From an uncultured Oscillospiraceae bacterium (GTDB lineage Bacteria; Bacillota; Clostridia; Oscillospirales; Oscillospiraceae), in the NCBI GenBank assembly GCA_947626265.1, contig CANQRM010000014.1, forward strand, positions 1-64,000: DNA of 64,000 bases, given 5' to 3'. Positions within the stretch are counted from its first letter, which is position 1. Every line of letters starts with the position of its first letter. Shown here in pieces: positions 52,732 to 60,026 of the stretch. Both the position numbers and the translations under genes were made by a program. The notes beneath the pieces were generated by a model that was not told the DNA's origin, made no database searches, and worked only from the letters and a program-made list of their open reading frames with translations.

Positions 52732-53422
52732 GGACGTGATCGTGGCCTGCGACTTTTCAAGCGCCCAGGCCGTATACGGGTTTTTGGACAAATTTACCGG
52801 GCGGAAGCCCTTCGTAAAGATTGGCATGGAGCTTTTCTATGCCGAGGGACCGGACGTCGTCCGGCAGATCAAGGCCCGGGGCCATAAGATATTCCTGGAC
52901 CTGAAGCTGCACGACATCCCCAACACGGTGAAAAAGGCCATGGCGGTGCTGTCGGGGCTGTACGTGGACATCGTGAACCTCCACGCGGCGGGCACGTCCG
53001 CCATGATGGAGGCGGCGCTGGAGGGGCTCACCCGCCCCGACGGGACGCGTCCGCTGCTCATCGCCGTCACCCAGCTCACCAGCACCGACCAGCAGAGCAT
53101 GGAGCGGGACCTTCTCATCCGCGAGCCCATGGCGGACGTGGTCATGCACTACGCCGAGACGGCGAAGAGGGCCGGTCTGGACGGCGTCGTGTGCTCGCCC
53201 ATGGAGGCGAAGGCCGTCCATGACCGCTGCGGTCGGGGCTTTCTCACCGTTACCCCGGGCGTGCGCTTTGCCGACGGGGACAGGGGGGACCAAAAGCGGG
53301 TCATGACCCCGGCGGAGGCCAAAAAGATAGGCTCCGACTACATCGTGGTGGGCCGGCCCATCACCGCCGCGGCGGACCCGGTAGCGGCCTATGAGCGGTG
53401 CATGGCGGAATTCGTTGACTGA
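52724..53422 (+). CDS. pyrF: orotidine-5'-phosphate decarboxylase
   Basis: 232 residues, short type 1 form. The catalytic Asp/Lys array is in FLDLKLHDIPNTVKKA; the phosphate-binding end is YIVVGRPIT. It converts OMP to UMP. ATG 52724 follows AGGAGG in the pyrD tail. 11 bp separate it from pyrE. Confidence 0.96.
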   Translation: MGKDVIVACDFSSAQAVYGFLDKFTGRKPFVKIGMELFYAEGPDVVRQIKARGHKIFLDLKLHDIPNTVKKAMAVLSGLYVDIVNLHAAGTSAMMEAALEGLTRPDGTRPLLIAVTQLTSTDQQSMERDLLIREPMADVVMHYAETAKRAGLDGVVCSPMEAKAVHDRCGRGFLTVTPGVRFADGDRGDQKRVMTPAEAKKIGSDYIVVGRPITAAADPVAAYERCMAEFVD

Positions 53423-53433
53423 GGTGTGGAAAG

Positions 53434-54078
53434 ATGGATAGAAAAACCCTTATCGCGAAGGACCTTTTGAAGATCAAGGCGGTGTTCTTCCGCCCGGAGG
53501 AGCCCTTCACCTGGGCCAGCGGCATCAAGAGCCCTGTCTACTGCGACAACCGCCTGACCCTGACGGCGCCGGAGGTGCGCACAGACGTGGAGGAGGGTCT
53601 TGCGGCCCTTATCAGGGAGAAGTACCCCGACGCGGAGGTGCTCATGGGCACCTCTACCGCCGGTATCGCCCACGCGGCCATCACCGGACACATCCTGGGC
53701 CTGCCTATGGGCTATGTCCGCTCCGGGGCCAAGGACCACGGCCGGAAAAACCAGATCGAGGGTAAGCTGGAGCCGGGGCAGAAGGTGGTGGTGGTGGAGG
53801 ACCTTATCTCCACCGGCGGCAGCGTGCTGGAGGTGGTGGACGTACTGCGCCAGGCGGGCGCAGAGGTCCTGGGCATCGTGAGCATCTTCACCTACGGCAT
53901 GAAAAAGGGCCTGGACCGCCTCGCCGCGGCGGACGTGGAGAACACCTCCCTCACGGACTTTGACGCCATCGCCCAGGTGGCGGCGGAGGAGGGGTATATA
54001 AAGCTCGAGGACGTGGCCCGGCTCATCAAGTTCAGGAACGACCCCTCCGATGAGAGCTGGATGGAGGCGGCCAAATGA
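53434..54078 (+). CDS. pyrE: orotate phosphoribosyltransferase
   Basis: 214 residues. PRPP-binding motif [18 protein letters not shown] near 110-128, catalytic loop with [13 protein letters not shown], and N-terminal [16 protein letters not shown]. Attaches ribose phosphate to orotate. ATG 53434 has GAGGTGTGG upstream. ATGA overlap with pyrB. Confidence 0.96.
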   Translation: MDRKTLIAKDLLKIKAVFFRPEEPFTWASGIKSPVYCDNRLTLTAPEVRTDVEEGLAALIREKYPDAEVLMGTSTAGIAHAAITGHILGLPMGYVRSGAKDHGRKNQIEGKLEPGQKVVVVEDLISTGGSVLEVVDVLRQAGAEVLGIVSIFTYGMKKGLDRLAAADVENTSLTDFDAIAQVAAEEGYIKLEDVARLIKFRNDPSDESWMEAAK

Positions 54079-55151
54079 GGAGCGTCATCGACATCCTGGA
54101 CCTCTCCGTCCAGGAGCTGGACGATATGATCGCCACGGCCCTGGACATCATCGACCATCCTGCCAAGTACGCCCACGCCTGCGAGGGAAAGAAGCTGGCC
54201 ACGCTGTTTTTTGAGCCCTCCACCCGCACCCGGCTCAGTTTCACGGCGGCCATGTACGAGCTGGGCGGCTACGTGCTGGGCTTTTCGGAGGCGGCCAGTT
54301 CCTCGGCCTCCAAGGGCGAGAGCGTGGCGGACACAGCAAAGATCGTCAGCTGCTACGCCGACATCATCGCCATGCGCCATCCCCGGGAGGGGGCGGCGCT
54401 GGTGGCAGCGAGAAACGCCTCTATCCCCGTCATCAACGGGGGCGACGGGGGCCACTGCCACCCAACCCAGACGCTGGCGGACCTTCTCACCATCCGCCGG
54501 GAGCTGGGCAGGCTGGACCACCTCACCATCGGTCTCTGCGGCGACCTCAAATACGGCCGCACGGTCCACTCCCTCATCAACGCCATGTGCCGCTACAAGG
54601 GGACAAAGTTCGTGCTCATCTCCCCGGAGGAGCTGCGCCTGCCGGAGTACATGGAAAAAGATGTGCTCAAGGCCAAGGGCGTGCCCTATACCAGCACGGC
54701 GGACCTGGACGGGGCCATCCCGGACTTGGATATCCTCTACATGACCCGCATCCAGCGGGAGCGGTTCGACGACCCGGACCAGTACGAGCGGCTGAAGGAC
54801 AGCTATGTGCTCACGTCTGAAAAGCTGAAAGCGGCAAAAGAACGCATGGCGGTGCTCCACCCGCTGCCCCGGGTCAATGAGATCAGCGTGGCGGTGGACG
54901 ACGACCCGAGAGCGGCATACTTCCGCCAGGCCCTGAACGGGAAGTACATGCGCATGGCGCTCATATTAAAGCTCCTGGACGAGGCAAAAAAGCCCGCGCC
55001 CCCGGCCAAGGCGGAGGAGTATACGGACAGGTTCCGATGCCGGAACCCCAAGTGCATCACCTGCGTGGAGCAGGAGCTTTCCCAGCAGTTCCGGCTCACA
55101 GGCGAGGGCAAATACCGGTGCGTCTACTGCGAGACCGCCGCGGAGGAATGA
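54075..55151 (+). CDS. pyrB: aspartate carbamoyltransferase with C-terminal PyrI-like zinc ribbon
   Basis: 358 residues. The catalytic chain (about 1-308) has the carbamoyl-phosphate motif [12 protein letters not shown] and the C-terminal HPLPRVNEI. After a Pro/Ala hinge (about 309-316) comes a zinc ribbon with Cys322-x4-Cys327 and Cys349-x2-Cys352 in the context [13 protein letters not shown]...YRCVYCE. This closely follows the spacing and sequence style of the zinc domain of PyrI, which binds the catalytic chain in E. coli ATCase. The nucleotide-binding allosteric domain of PyrI is absent. An extra Cys330 lies inside. Last gene of the pyr operon. Confidence 0.94.
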   Translation: MRSVIDILDLSVQELDDMIATALDIIDHPAKYAHACEGKKLATLFFEPSTRTRLSFTAAMYELGGYVLGFSEAASSSASKGESVADTAKIVSCYADIIAMRHPREGAALVAARNASIPVINGGDGGHCHPTQTLADLLTIRRELGRLDHLTIGLCGDLKYGRTVHSLINAMCRYKGTKFVLISPEELRLPEYMEKDVLKAKGVPYTSTADLDGAIPDLDILYMTRIQRERFDDPDQYERLKDSYVLTSEKLKAAKERMAVLHPLPRVNEISVAVDDDPRAAYFRQALNGKYMRMALILKLLDEAKKPAPPAKAEEYTDRFRCRNPKCITCVEQELSQQFRLTGEGKYRCVYCETAAEE

Positions 55152-55164
55152 CCCCTGTTTGGAT

Positions 55165-55204
55165 AACAAAAAACTGCCATCCGAGTGGATGGCAGCTTTT
55201 TGTT
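55165..55204. terminator. bidirectional terminator between pyrB and the dehydrogenase gene
   Basis: CTGCCATCC (55174-55182), loop GAGT, GGATGGCAG (55187-55195), flanked by AACAAAAAA and CTTTTTGTT, giving T runs on both strands between converging genes. Confidence 0.92.
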
Positions 55205-55212
55205 AATAAGTA

Positions 55213-56181
55213 TCAGTATCCCCGGGAGCGGTCCACCGTGTGGGCCAGGGGGCGGCCGGCCATGTAGTTTTCCAGGTCCTCGCAGAACTGGTCCACGTTC
55301 CTGTCGCAGGTATAGGGCAGGGTCATGTTTCCCGCCACATGGGGGGTCAGGACCAGGTTCTTCGCCGTCCACAGGGGATGGTCCGGGGGCAGGGGCTCCG
55401 GGTCCACCACGTCCAATGCCGCGCCGGCGATCTTCCCGGCGTTCAGGGCGGCGACGAGGGCTTCCTGGTCGATGGCGGTGCCCCGGCCCACGTTGATGAC
55501 CAGCGCCTGTTCATTCAAAAGGGCGACGCGCTCCGCGCTCAGGATCTTCTGGGTCTCGTCTGTGCCGGGCAGGGCCATGACCAGTATCTCCACCTCCGGG
55601 AGAAGCTGGTCCAGCTTAGCCACGGGATACACCTCGTCGAACCCCTCCACGGGCCTGCCGCTGCGGCTGACGCCGGTGATCTTCGCCGCGCCCAGGGCCC
55701 GGAAGCTGTGGGCGATGCAGCGGCCTATCTGGCCGGTGCCCAGCATGGTGAGATGGCAGTCTTTGATGGAGCGGATGGGGAGCACGCCCTGCCACTTGTG
55801 ATCGTCCATCCACACCTTGTACTCCGGCATGCGCCGCAGGAGCATCAGCGTCACCATCACCGTGTGCTCGGAGATGGTCAGGCCGTAGACGTTGGAGTTG
55901 GTGAGCTGGCAGTCCGGACCGGGGAAAAGGGTGGGGTCTTTGCAGTAGAGGTCCACCCCCGCGAAGCTGCAGCAGTACCACTTGAGCTTCTTGCACTGCT
56001 TTAAGAGCTTCGGCGTGCAGCTGTAGAGTATCTCGGCGTTTGCGCCCACCTTCGCCGCCTCGTCCATCTGAGCCATGGTGAAGAAGTGAACGGTGAAACC
56101 GCCCTTTTCCGCCACAGCGCGGATCTGCGCCTTATGGGCGTCGGTGAGGAAGTCCAGGCATACGCATATATCTCTCGACAT
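55213..56181 (-). CDS. D-isomer-specific 2-hydroxyacid dehydrogenase
   Basis: 322 residues from the minus-strand ATG at 56181 (AAGGATGG upstream); the longer open frame to 56430 runs through the promoter and terminator and is rejected. NAD-binding GTGQIGRCIAHSFRALGA, catalytic Arg in INVGRGTAID, Glu in DVVDPEPLPP, His in LTPHVAGN. Reduces or oxidises a 2-keto/2-hydroxy acid; the exact substrate cannot be read. It lies downstream of the pectinesterase on the same strand and could serve uronate breakdown, but has its own promoter. Confidence 0.92.
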   Translation of the reverse strand: MSRDICVCLDFLTDAHKAQIRAVAEKGGFTVHFFTMAQMDEAAKVGANAEILYSCTPKLLKQCKKLKWYCCSFAGVDLYCKDPTLFPGPDCQLTNSNVYGLTISEHTVMVTLMLLRRMPEYKVWMDDHKWQGVLPIRSIKDCHLTMLGTGQIGRCIAHSFRALGAAKITGVSRSGRPVEGFDEVYPVAKLDQLLPEVEILVMALPGTDETQKILSAERVALLNEQALVINVGRGTAIDQEALVAALNAGKIAGAALDVVDPEPLPPDHPLWTAKNLVLTPHVAGNMTLPYTCDRNVDQFCEDLENYMAGRPLAHTVDRSRGY

Positions 56182-56215
56182 GGGAAAACCATCCTTTCTC
56201 GTGATAACTGCTCCC

Positions 56216-56244
56216 ATTTTAATCGCGGCGGGAGGAAAAAGCAA
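56216..56244 (-). promoter_or_regulatory. promoter of the 2-hydroxyacid dehydrogenase gene
   Basis: Minus strand TTGCTT (56239-56244), 17 bp, TAAAAT (56216-56221), about 35 bp before the start codon. Confidence 0.65.
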
Positions 56245-56250
56245 GCATAA

Positions 56251-56272
56251 GGGACCGGCGTCTGCCGGTCCC
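56251..56272 (-). terminator. probable terminator after the pectinesterase gene
   Basis: GGGACCGGC (56251-56259) pairs perfectly with GCCGGTCCC (56264-56272). On the minus strand it is followed by TTATGCTTGCTTTTT, a loose T run that also contains the -35 of the next promoter. Confidence 0.7.
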
Positions 56273-56278
56273 TGTTCG

Positions 56279-57136
56279 TTACATTGTTTTTGCCCAGGGC
56301 ACGCGCCCGGGGGAGAGGGGCATCTCGTAAAACCGGGCGGTCCTGTCCCGGTCCGTGTCGTTCCACTTGTCGAAGCCCAAAGGGGCGATGTGGGGCCCGT
56401 AGGTGCAGTTATCGAATACGCACAGCCCATAGTCCCGCCAGGGGCGGGCCAGCCAGATGCTGCCCTCCGCCACGCCGGGGGCGGCGGTGAAGCGGCAATT
56501 ATGAAAGGTGAACCCCTTGGTCTGCTCCGGGGCGTGGGCCGGCGCGGCGGCGTAGCCTATGTTCCGGGCGTCCAAAAGGGAGCGTATCTCGCAGTTATCA
56601 AAAAGCGCCTTCCCGCAGCCAAAGATAAAGTCCACAGTGCCCTCGATGAGGCAGTCGGTGAACCGCTGGGCGCAGGGCTTGTCCCGGCGGAGCATGTCCG
56701 GCAGGAAACCCTCATAGCGCTCTATGAGGTCGGCAGGGAGGGGGCCTAAGAAGAGAGTGTCCTGGGTGGAGGTGAGGCGGCAGCGCTCCATGGTGAAATC
56801 GTCGCCGTAGACCGTGAGAGCCACCTCCTGGCCCTTCGTCTCGGGGTGAAGGGCGTCATTGACGATGGAGAGGTCCCGCATGGTGACGCCGTCGGCGCAT
56901 ACGGCCAGGGTCCAGGTGCGGAAGGTGTTATACTCTTTTCCATTTTTGTCCAGCTTTTTGGCGTAGTCGTCCCAGACGATGCGGGTGCTGTCTGCGCCTT
57001 CACCCACGACGGTGAGGCCGGGGACGGATATGGACGATTTCGCACGGTACTCGCCTGCCGCCAGGCGGACCGTATCCCCGGGAGAGGCGCTGGCAAAGGC
57101 CTTTTGCAGGTCATCACCGGGTTTTAAGCTTATCAC
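56279..57136 (-). CDS. pectinesterase family protein (no signal peptide)
   Basis: 285 residues. A right-handed beta-helix esterase: the active-site segments are STQDTLFLG (first Asp and Gln), EGTVDFIFGCG (nucleophile Asp) and WLARPWRDYG (Arg). It removes methyl esters from polygalacturonan. No signal peptide is seen, so it should act in the cytoplasm on imported, methylated oligomers. Start is GTG 57136 with AGGAAAGGG upstream. Divergent from a carbohydrate ABC operon, which suggests a shared pectin-oligomer pathway. Confidence 0.9.
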   Translation of the reverse strand: MISLKPGDDLQKAFASASPGDTVRLAAGEYRAKSSISVPGLTVVGEGADSTRIVWDDYAKKLDKNGKEYNTFRTWTLAVCADGVTMRDLSIVNDALHPETKGQEVALTVYGDDFTMERCRLTSTQDTLFLGPLPADLIERYEGFLPDMLRRDKPCAQRFTDCLIEGTVDFIFGCGKALFDNCEIRSLLDARNIGYAAAPAHAPEQTKGFTFHNCRFTAAPGVAEGSIWLARPWRDYGLCVFDNCTYGPHIAPLGFDKWNDTDRDRTARFYEMPLSPGRVPWAKTM

Positions 57137-57178
57137 GGCAGTTCACCCTTTCCTGATATCTTCGCTTATTTACTGTGC

Positions 57179-57207
57179 ATTATATACGATTTGAAACAGG
57201 ATGGCTA
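57179..57207 (-). promoter_or_regulatory. promoter of the pectinesterase gene
   Basis: Minus strand TAGCCA (57202-57207), 17 bp, TATAAT (57179-57184): perfect -10, weak -35. Confidence 0.55.
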
Positions 57208-57218
57208 TAACAGTTTTC

Positions 57219-57358
57219 ACAAAAATTTCCCCAGGGCGATTTTGTCCATAAAGAAAAATATTTTATCCATATACATCATTTGGGCAATAATGTATAATTA
57301 CTATAAATTATTGGGTAAATGGCTGACTATACCTGTCATTATCCACAAAAACTCCCCA
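57219..57358. promoter_or_regulatory. AT-rich divergent control region with DnaA-box-like sites
   Basis: The 257 bp between the two divergent genes are much more AT-rich than the surroundings. They contain TTGTCCATA (57242-57250), TTATCCATA (57263-57271) and a perfect DnaA-box consensus TTATCCACA (57339-57347), all on the plus strand, and a near repeat ACAAAAATTTCCCCA / ACAAAAACTCCCCA (57219-57233, 57345-57358). These may be binding sites for DnaA or for a sugar-responsive regulator. Confidence 0.4.
57270..57298 (+). promoter_or_regulatory. promoter of the Lpl-type ABC operon
   Basis: TATACA (57270-57275), 17 bp, TATAAT (57293-57298). Leader of about 90 nt. It overlaps one of the DnaA-box-like sequences. 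Confidence 0.6.
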
Positions 57359-57393
57359 CTGTTTTCGTACAGTATGCGGAGAGCGAGGTCACT

Positions 57394-57975
57394 ATGAGAA
57401 GGCAGCGGACATGGAAGCAATACCGTGCCATCGACCTTGGCATGTTCGCGGTGATGCTGGCCATATTCGAGTACATCATCGTGCGGGCGGCCAACTGGTG
57501 GTTCCCTGGACAGCCCTACGTGGTGTCCCTGGCGGCGCCGGTCACGGCCATCGTGTACATGCGCTGGGGTCCCTGGGGCGCCATCCACGCCGTGGAGGCG
57601 GGTATCGTCTTCTGCTTCTTCTCCGGGGCGGACAGGAGCCAGTACATTATTTACTGCGCGGGCAACCTGCTGTCGCTTTTGTCGCTTCTCATGCTGAAGA
57701 AGCTGGGGAAGGAGAAGGTCCGCGAGACAAGGTGGGGCCTGATGTTCCCGGTAGTGGTCCTGCTTTTGATGCAGGCCGGCCGGGCGGCGGTGGCCTTCGC
57801 ACTGGGGGCTTCTCCGCCGGCGTTGCTGGAGTTTTTCACCACGGACAGCTTATCTTACGTATTCACCCTTGTGATCGTCTGGATCGCCCGTAAGCTGGAC
57901 GGCATCTATGAGGATCAAAAACACTACCTTGTGCGTATCCACACGCAGGAGGAAGAAAAAGGAGGTCAACTATGA
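57394..57975 (+). CDS. small polytopic membrane protein, ABC-operon associated
   Basis: 193 residues from ATG 57394 (GCGAGGTC upstream); an ATG at 57319 would add 25 residues of atypical sequence. Five or six hydrophobic helices, beginning IDLGMFAVMLAIFEYIIV, with a basic N terminus and a charged C terminus. It resembles ECF-transporter S components in size and look, but I cannot confirm this. Its stop overlaps the permease start by 4 bp (ATGA), so it belongs to the carbohydrate importer operon. Confidence 0.75.
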   Translation: MRRQRTWKQYRAIDLGMFAVMLAIFEYIIVRAANWWFPGQPYVVSLAAPVTAIVYMRWGPWGAIHAVEAGIVFCFFSGADRSQYIIYCAGNLLSLLSLLMLKKLGKEKVRETRWGLMFPVVVLLLMQAGRAAVAFALGASPPALLEFFTTDSLSYVFTLVIVWIARKLDGIYEDQKHYLVRIHTQEEEKGGQL

Positions 57976-59027
57976 AATCAGGGGCAGCGGATTTCCTCGA
58001 ATTTGACAAGGCCAAAGGGGTCTATCGGGTAAGTCCGGAGCAGACCGTTCGGGATGACGTGGAGAAGCACTACTGGCTTCACGTCGGCCGCACCGTCGCA
58101 AAGGACTGGCGGCTGTACGTCATGCTGATCCCCATGCTGCTGGTCTTCCTTTTCTGGCGCTACTTCCCCATGTATGAGCTGCTGGGGTGCTTCAAGGTGT
58201 CGGACAACGTCCTGCCTGTGTCGAAGCAGCTGTTCTCCGGCTTTTCGTACTTCAAGCGCCTGCTGTTCGCGGGGGACGGCCTTTCCACGGACTTCTGGCG
58301 GGCTCTGCGCAACACCTTCATCCTGAGCTTCTACGGACTGTGCTTCGGGTTCCCCATCCCCATCATCCTGGCGCTGTTCTTCAATGAGATCCGGTCCAAC
58401 ATCGCCCGGAGCGTGTACCAGGTGCTGACCTACCTGCCCAAGTTCATGTCCACGGTCGTCATGACCTCCCTGGTGACGATGCTGGTGAAGCAGGGCTCCC
58501 TCACCACCGGCATGGGCATCGTGAGCCAGTTCCTGTCCAACGTGGGGCTCATCAGCCCGGAGGTGGCCAACGCGGGCCTTCTCAACAACCCCTCCTTCTT
58601 CCGCTCCATCTACCAGATCAGCGGCATATGGGAGGGCGCGGGCTACGACTCCATCGTCTTCTTCGCCGCCATCATCGCCATCAGCCCCACCAGCTACGAG
58701 GCCGCGCAGATCGACGGCGCCAACAAGATGGCCCAGATGCGGTACGTGGTTTTGCCCAGTATCCTCTCCACCATCGTCATCATGCTCATAACCCGTATCG
58801 GTACGCTCCTGAATATCGGCTATGAGAAGGTCCTTCTGCTTTACAATCCCAATACATACGTGACCGCCGACGTGGTGTCCACCTTCGCCAACCGGAACGG
58901 CATGGGCACCGGCGCTGGTACAGGCATCGCGGCCGCGGCGGAGATGATGAACAACGTCATCGGCATGCTGCTGGTCATAGGCGCCAACACCATCGCCCGA
59001 AAGGCGTCCGATACGTCGCTGTACTGA
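57972..59027 (+). CDS. carbohydrate ABC transporter permease, LplB-type
   Basis: 351 residues. After a soluble N-terminal tail of about 45 residues, the first helix is LYVMLIPMLLVFLFW; the coupling motif is SYEAAQIDGANKMAQMRYVVLPSI. This is the LplB/YtcP class that imports complex oligosaccharides. The N-terminal tail is longer than usual. ATGA overlap with the upstream gene. Confidence 0.92.
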   Translation: MKSGAADFLEFDKAKGVYRVSPEQTVRDDVEKHYWLHVGRTVAKDWRLYVMLIPMLLVFLFWRYFPMYELLGCFKVSDNVLPVSKQLFSGFSYFKRLLFAGDGLSTDFWRALRNTFILSFYGLCFGFPIPIILALFFNEIRSNIARSVYQVLTYLPKFMSTVVMTSLVTMLVKQGSLTTGMGIVSQFLSNVGLISPEVANAGLLNNPSFFRSIYQISGIWEGAGYDSIVFFAAIIAISPTSYEAAQIDGANKMAQMRYVVLPSILSTIVIMLITRIGTLLNIGYEKVLLLYNPNTYVTADVVSTFANRNGMGTGAGTGIAAAAEMMNNVIGMLLVIGANTIARKASDTSLY

Positions 59028-59045
59028 CGAGGGGAGGGCGCAAAG

Positions 59046-59936
59046 ATGAAAAGAAAACTTGAGATAAGCGAGCTGATATTCAAGATCATCAGCTATACGC
59101 TCCTGACCGTGTTCGCGCTGTGCTGTCTGTACCCCTTCGTGTACGCCATATCCGCCTCCATCAGCGGCCGGTCCGCGGTGGAGTACGGCTCCATCGTGCT
59201 GTTCCCCAAGGACATCCAGTTTGAGGCATTCGCCAAGATGTTCGGGGACAACATGTTCTGGAACGCCTATTCCAACACCCTGTTCATCACCCTGTACGGC
59301 ACGCTGTGGGCCATGCTGACCTCCATCCTGGGCGCCTACGCCCTCTCCAAGAGGCGGCTGCTTTTCCGGAAGTTTTTCAACTTCTTCCTGGTGTTCACCA
59401 TGTGGTTCTCCGCCGGCATCGTGCCCCAGTACCTGAACTATTTGGATACCCAGAAGGTGTTCAACGCCGTGGGCATCATGGACGACAAGTGGCTGGTTGT
59501 CATCGCCATGGGCATGGCGGCCATGAACATTATCCTGCTGCGCAACGCCTTTGAGGGCGTGCCCAGCGAGATCGAGGAGGCCGCCATCGTGGACGGCGCC
59601 AGCGAGTTCCAGGTACTGAGCAAGGTCTATATCCCCATGAGCAAGTCTACCATCGCCACGGTGGCGCTGTTCTTCGCCATCTCCCGCTGGAACGGCTACT
59701 TCTGGGCGAGGCAGATGATATCCAACTCCAATGAGCACCCCCTGCAGGTCTTTATCCGATTGCGATTGGAGGAATACACCGACCCGGAGGCCATGTCCGG
59801 CTGGAACGAGGCGTTCGCCTCCGACTCGGTGATCTACGCGCTGATCGTCTGCTCCATCGTTCCCATCCTCATCATCTATCCCTTCATCCAGAAATACTTC
59901 GCCAAGGGCGTGAATATGGGCGGCGTGAAGGAATAA
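59046..59936 (+). CDS. carbohydrate ABC transporter permease, LplC-type
   Basis: 296 residues, six helices, coupling motif EEAAIVDGASEFQVLSKVYIPMSKS. It is the partner of the preceding permease. The C terminus ends YPFIQKYFAKGVNMGGVKE, the standard ending of the family. ATG 59046 is preceded by GAGGGGAGGG. Confidence 0.94.
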   Translation: MKRKLEISELIFKIISYTLLTVFALCCLYPFVYAISASISGRSAVEYGSIVLFPKDIQFEAFAKMFGDNMFWNAYSNTLFITLYGTLWAMLTSILGAYALSKRRLLFRKFFNFFLVFTMWFSAGIVPQYLNYLDTQKVFNAVGIMDDKWLVVIAMGMAAMNIILLRNAFEGVPSEIEEAAIVDGASEFQVLSKVYIPMSKSTIATVALFFAISRWNGYFWARQMISNSNEHPLQVFIRLRLEEYTDPEAMSGWNEAFASDSVIYALIVCSIVPILIIYPFIQKYFAKGVNMGGVKE

Positions 59937-60026
59937 GTCTCTGCCGTTCGTATCCATAATTTAATGTGCACATCCCGGGCAGTGACCCGGTGCAAGAGCA
60001 AACAAAACATCATTAAGGAGGAAACC

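Noticed and set aside
57137-57393. Replication origin
   Set aside because: Only three DnaA-box-like sites, no dnaA, dnaN, rpmH or gyr genes nearby, and the region is a divergent promoter.
57978-59957. 659-residue minus-strand open frame opposite the Lpl permeases
   Set aside because: Shadow of two well-recognised permease genes; composition is His/Asp/Gly-rich and it has no ribosome binding site.
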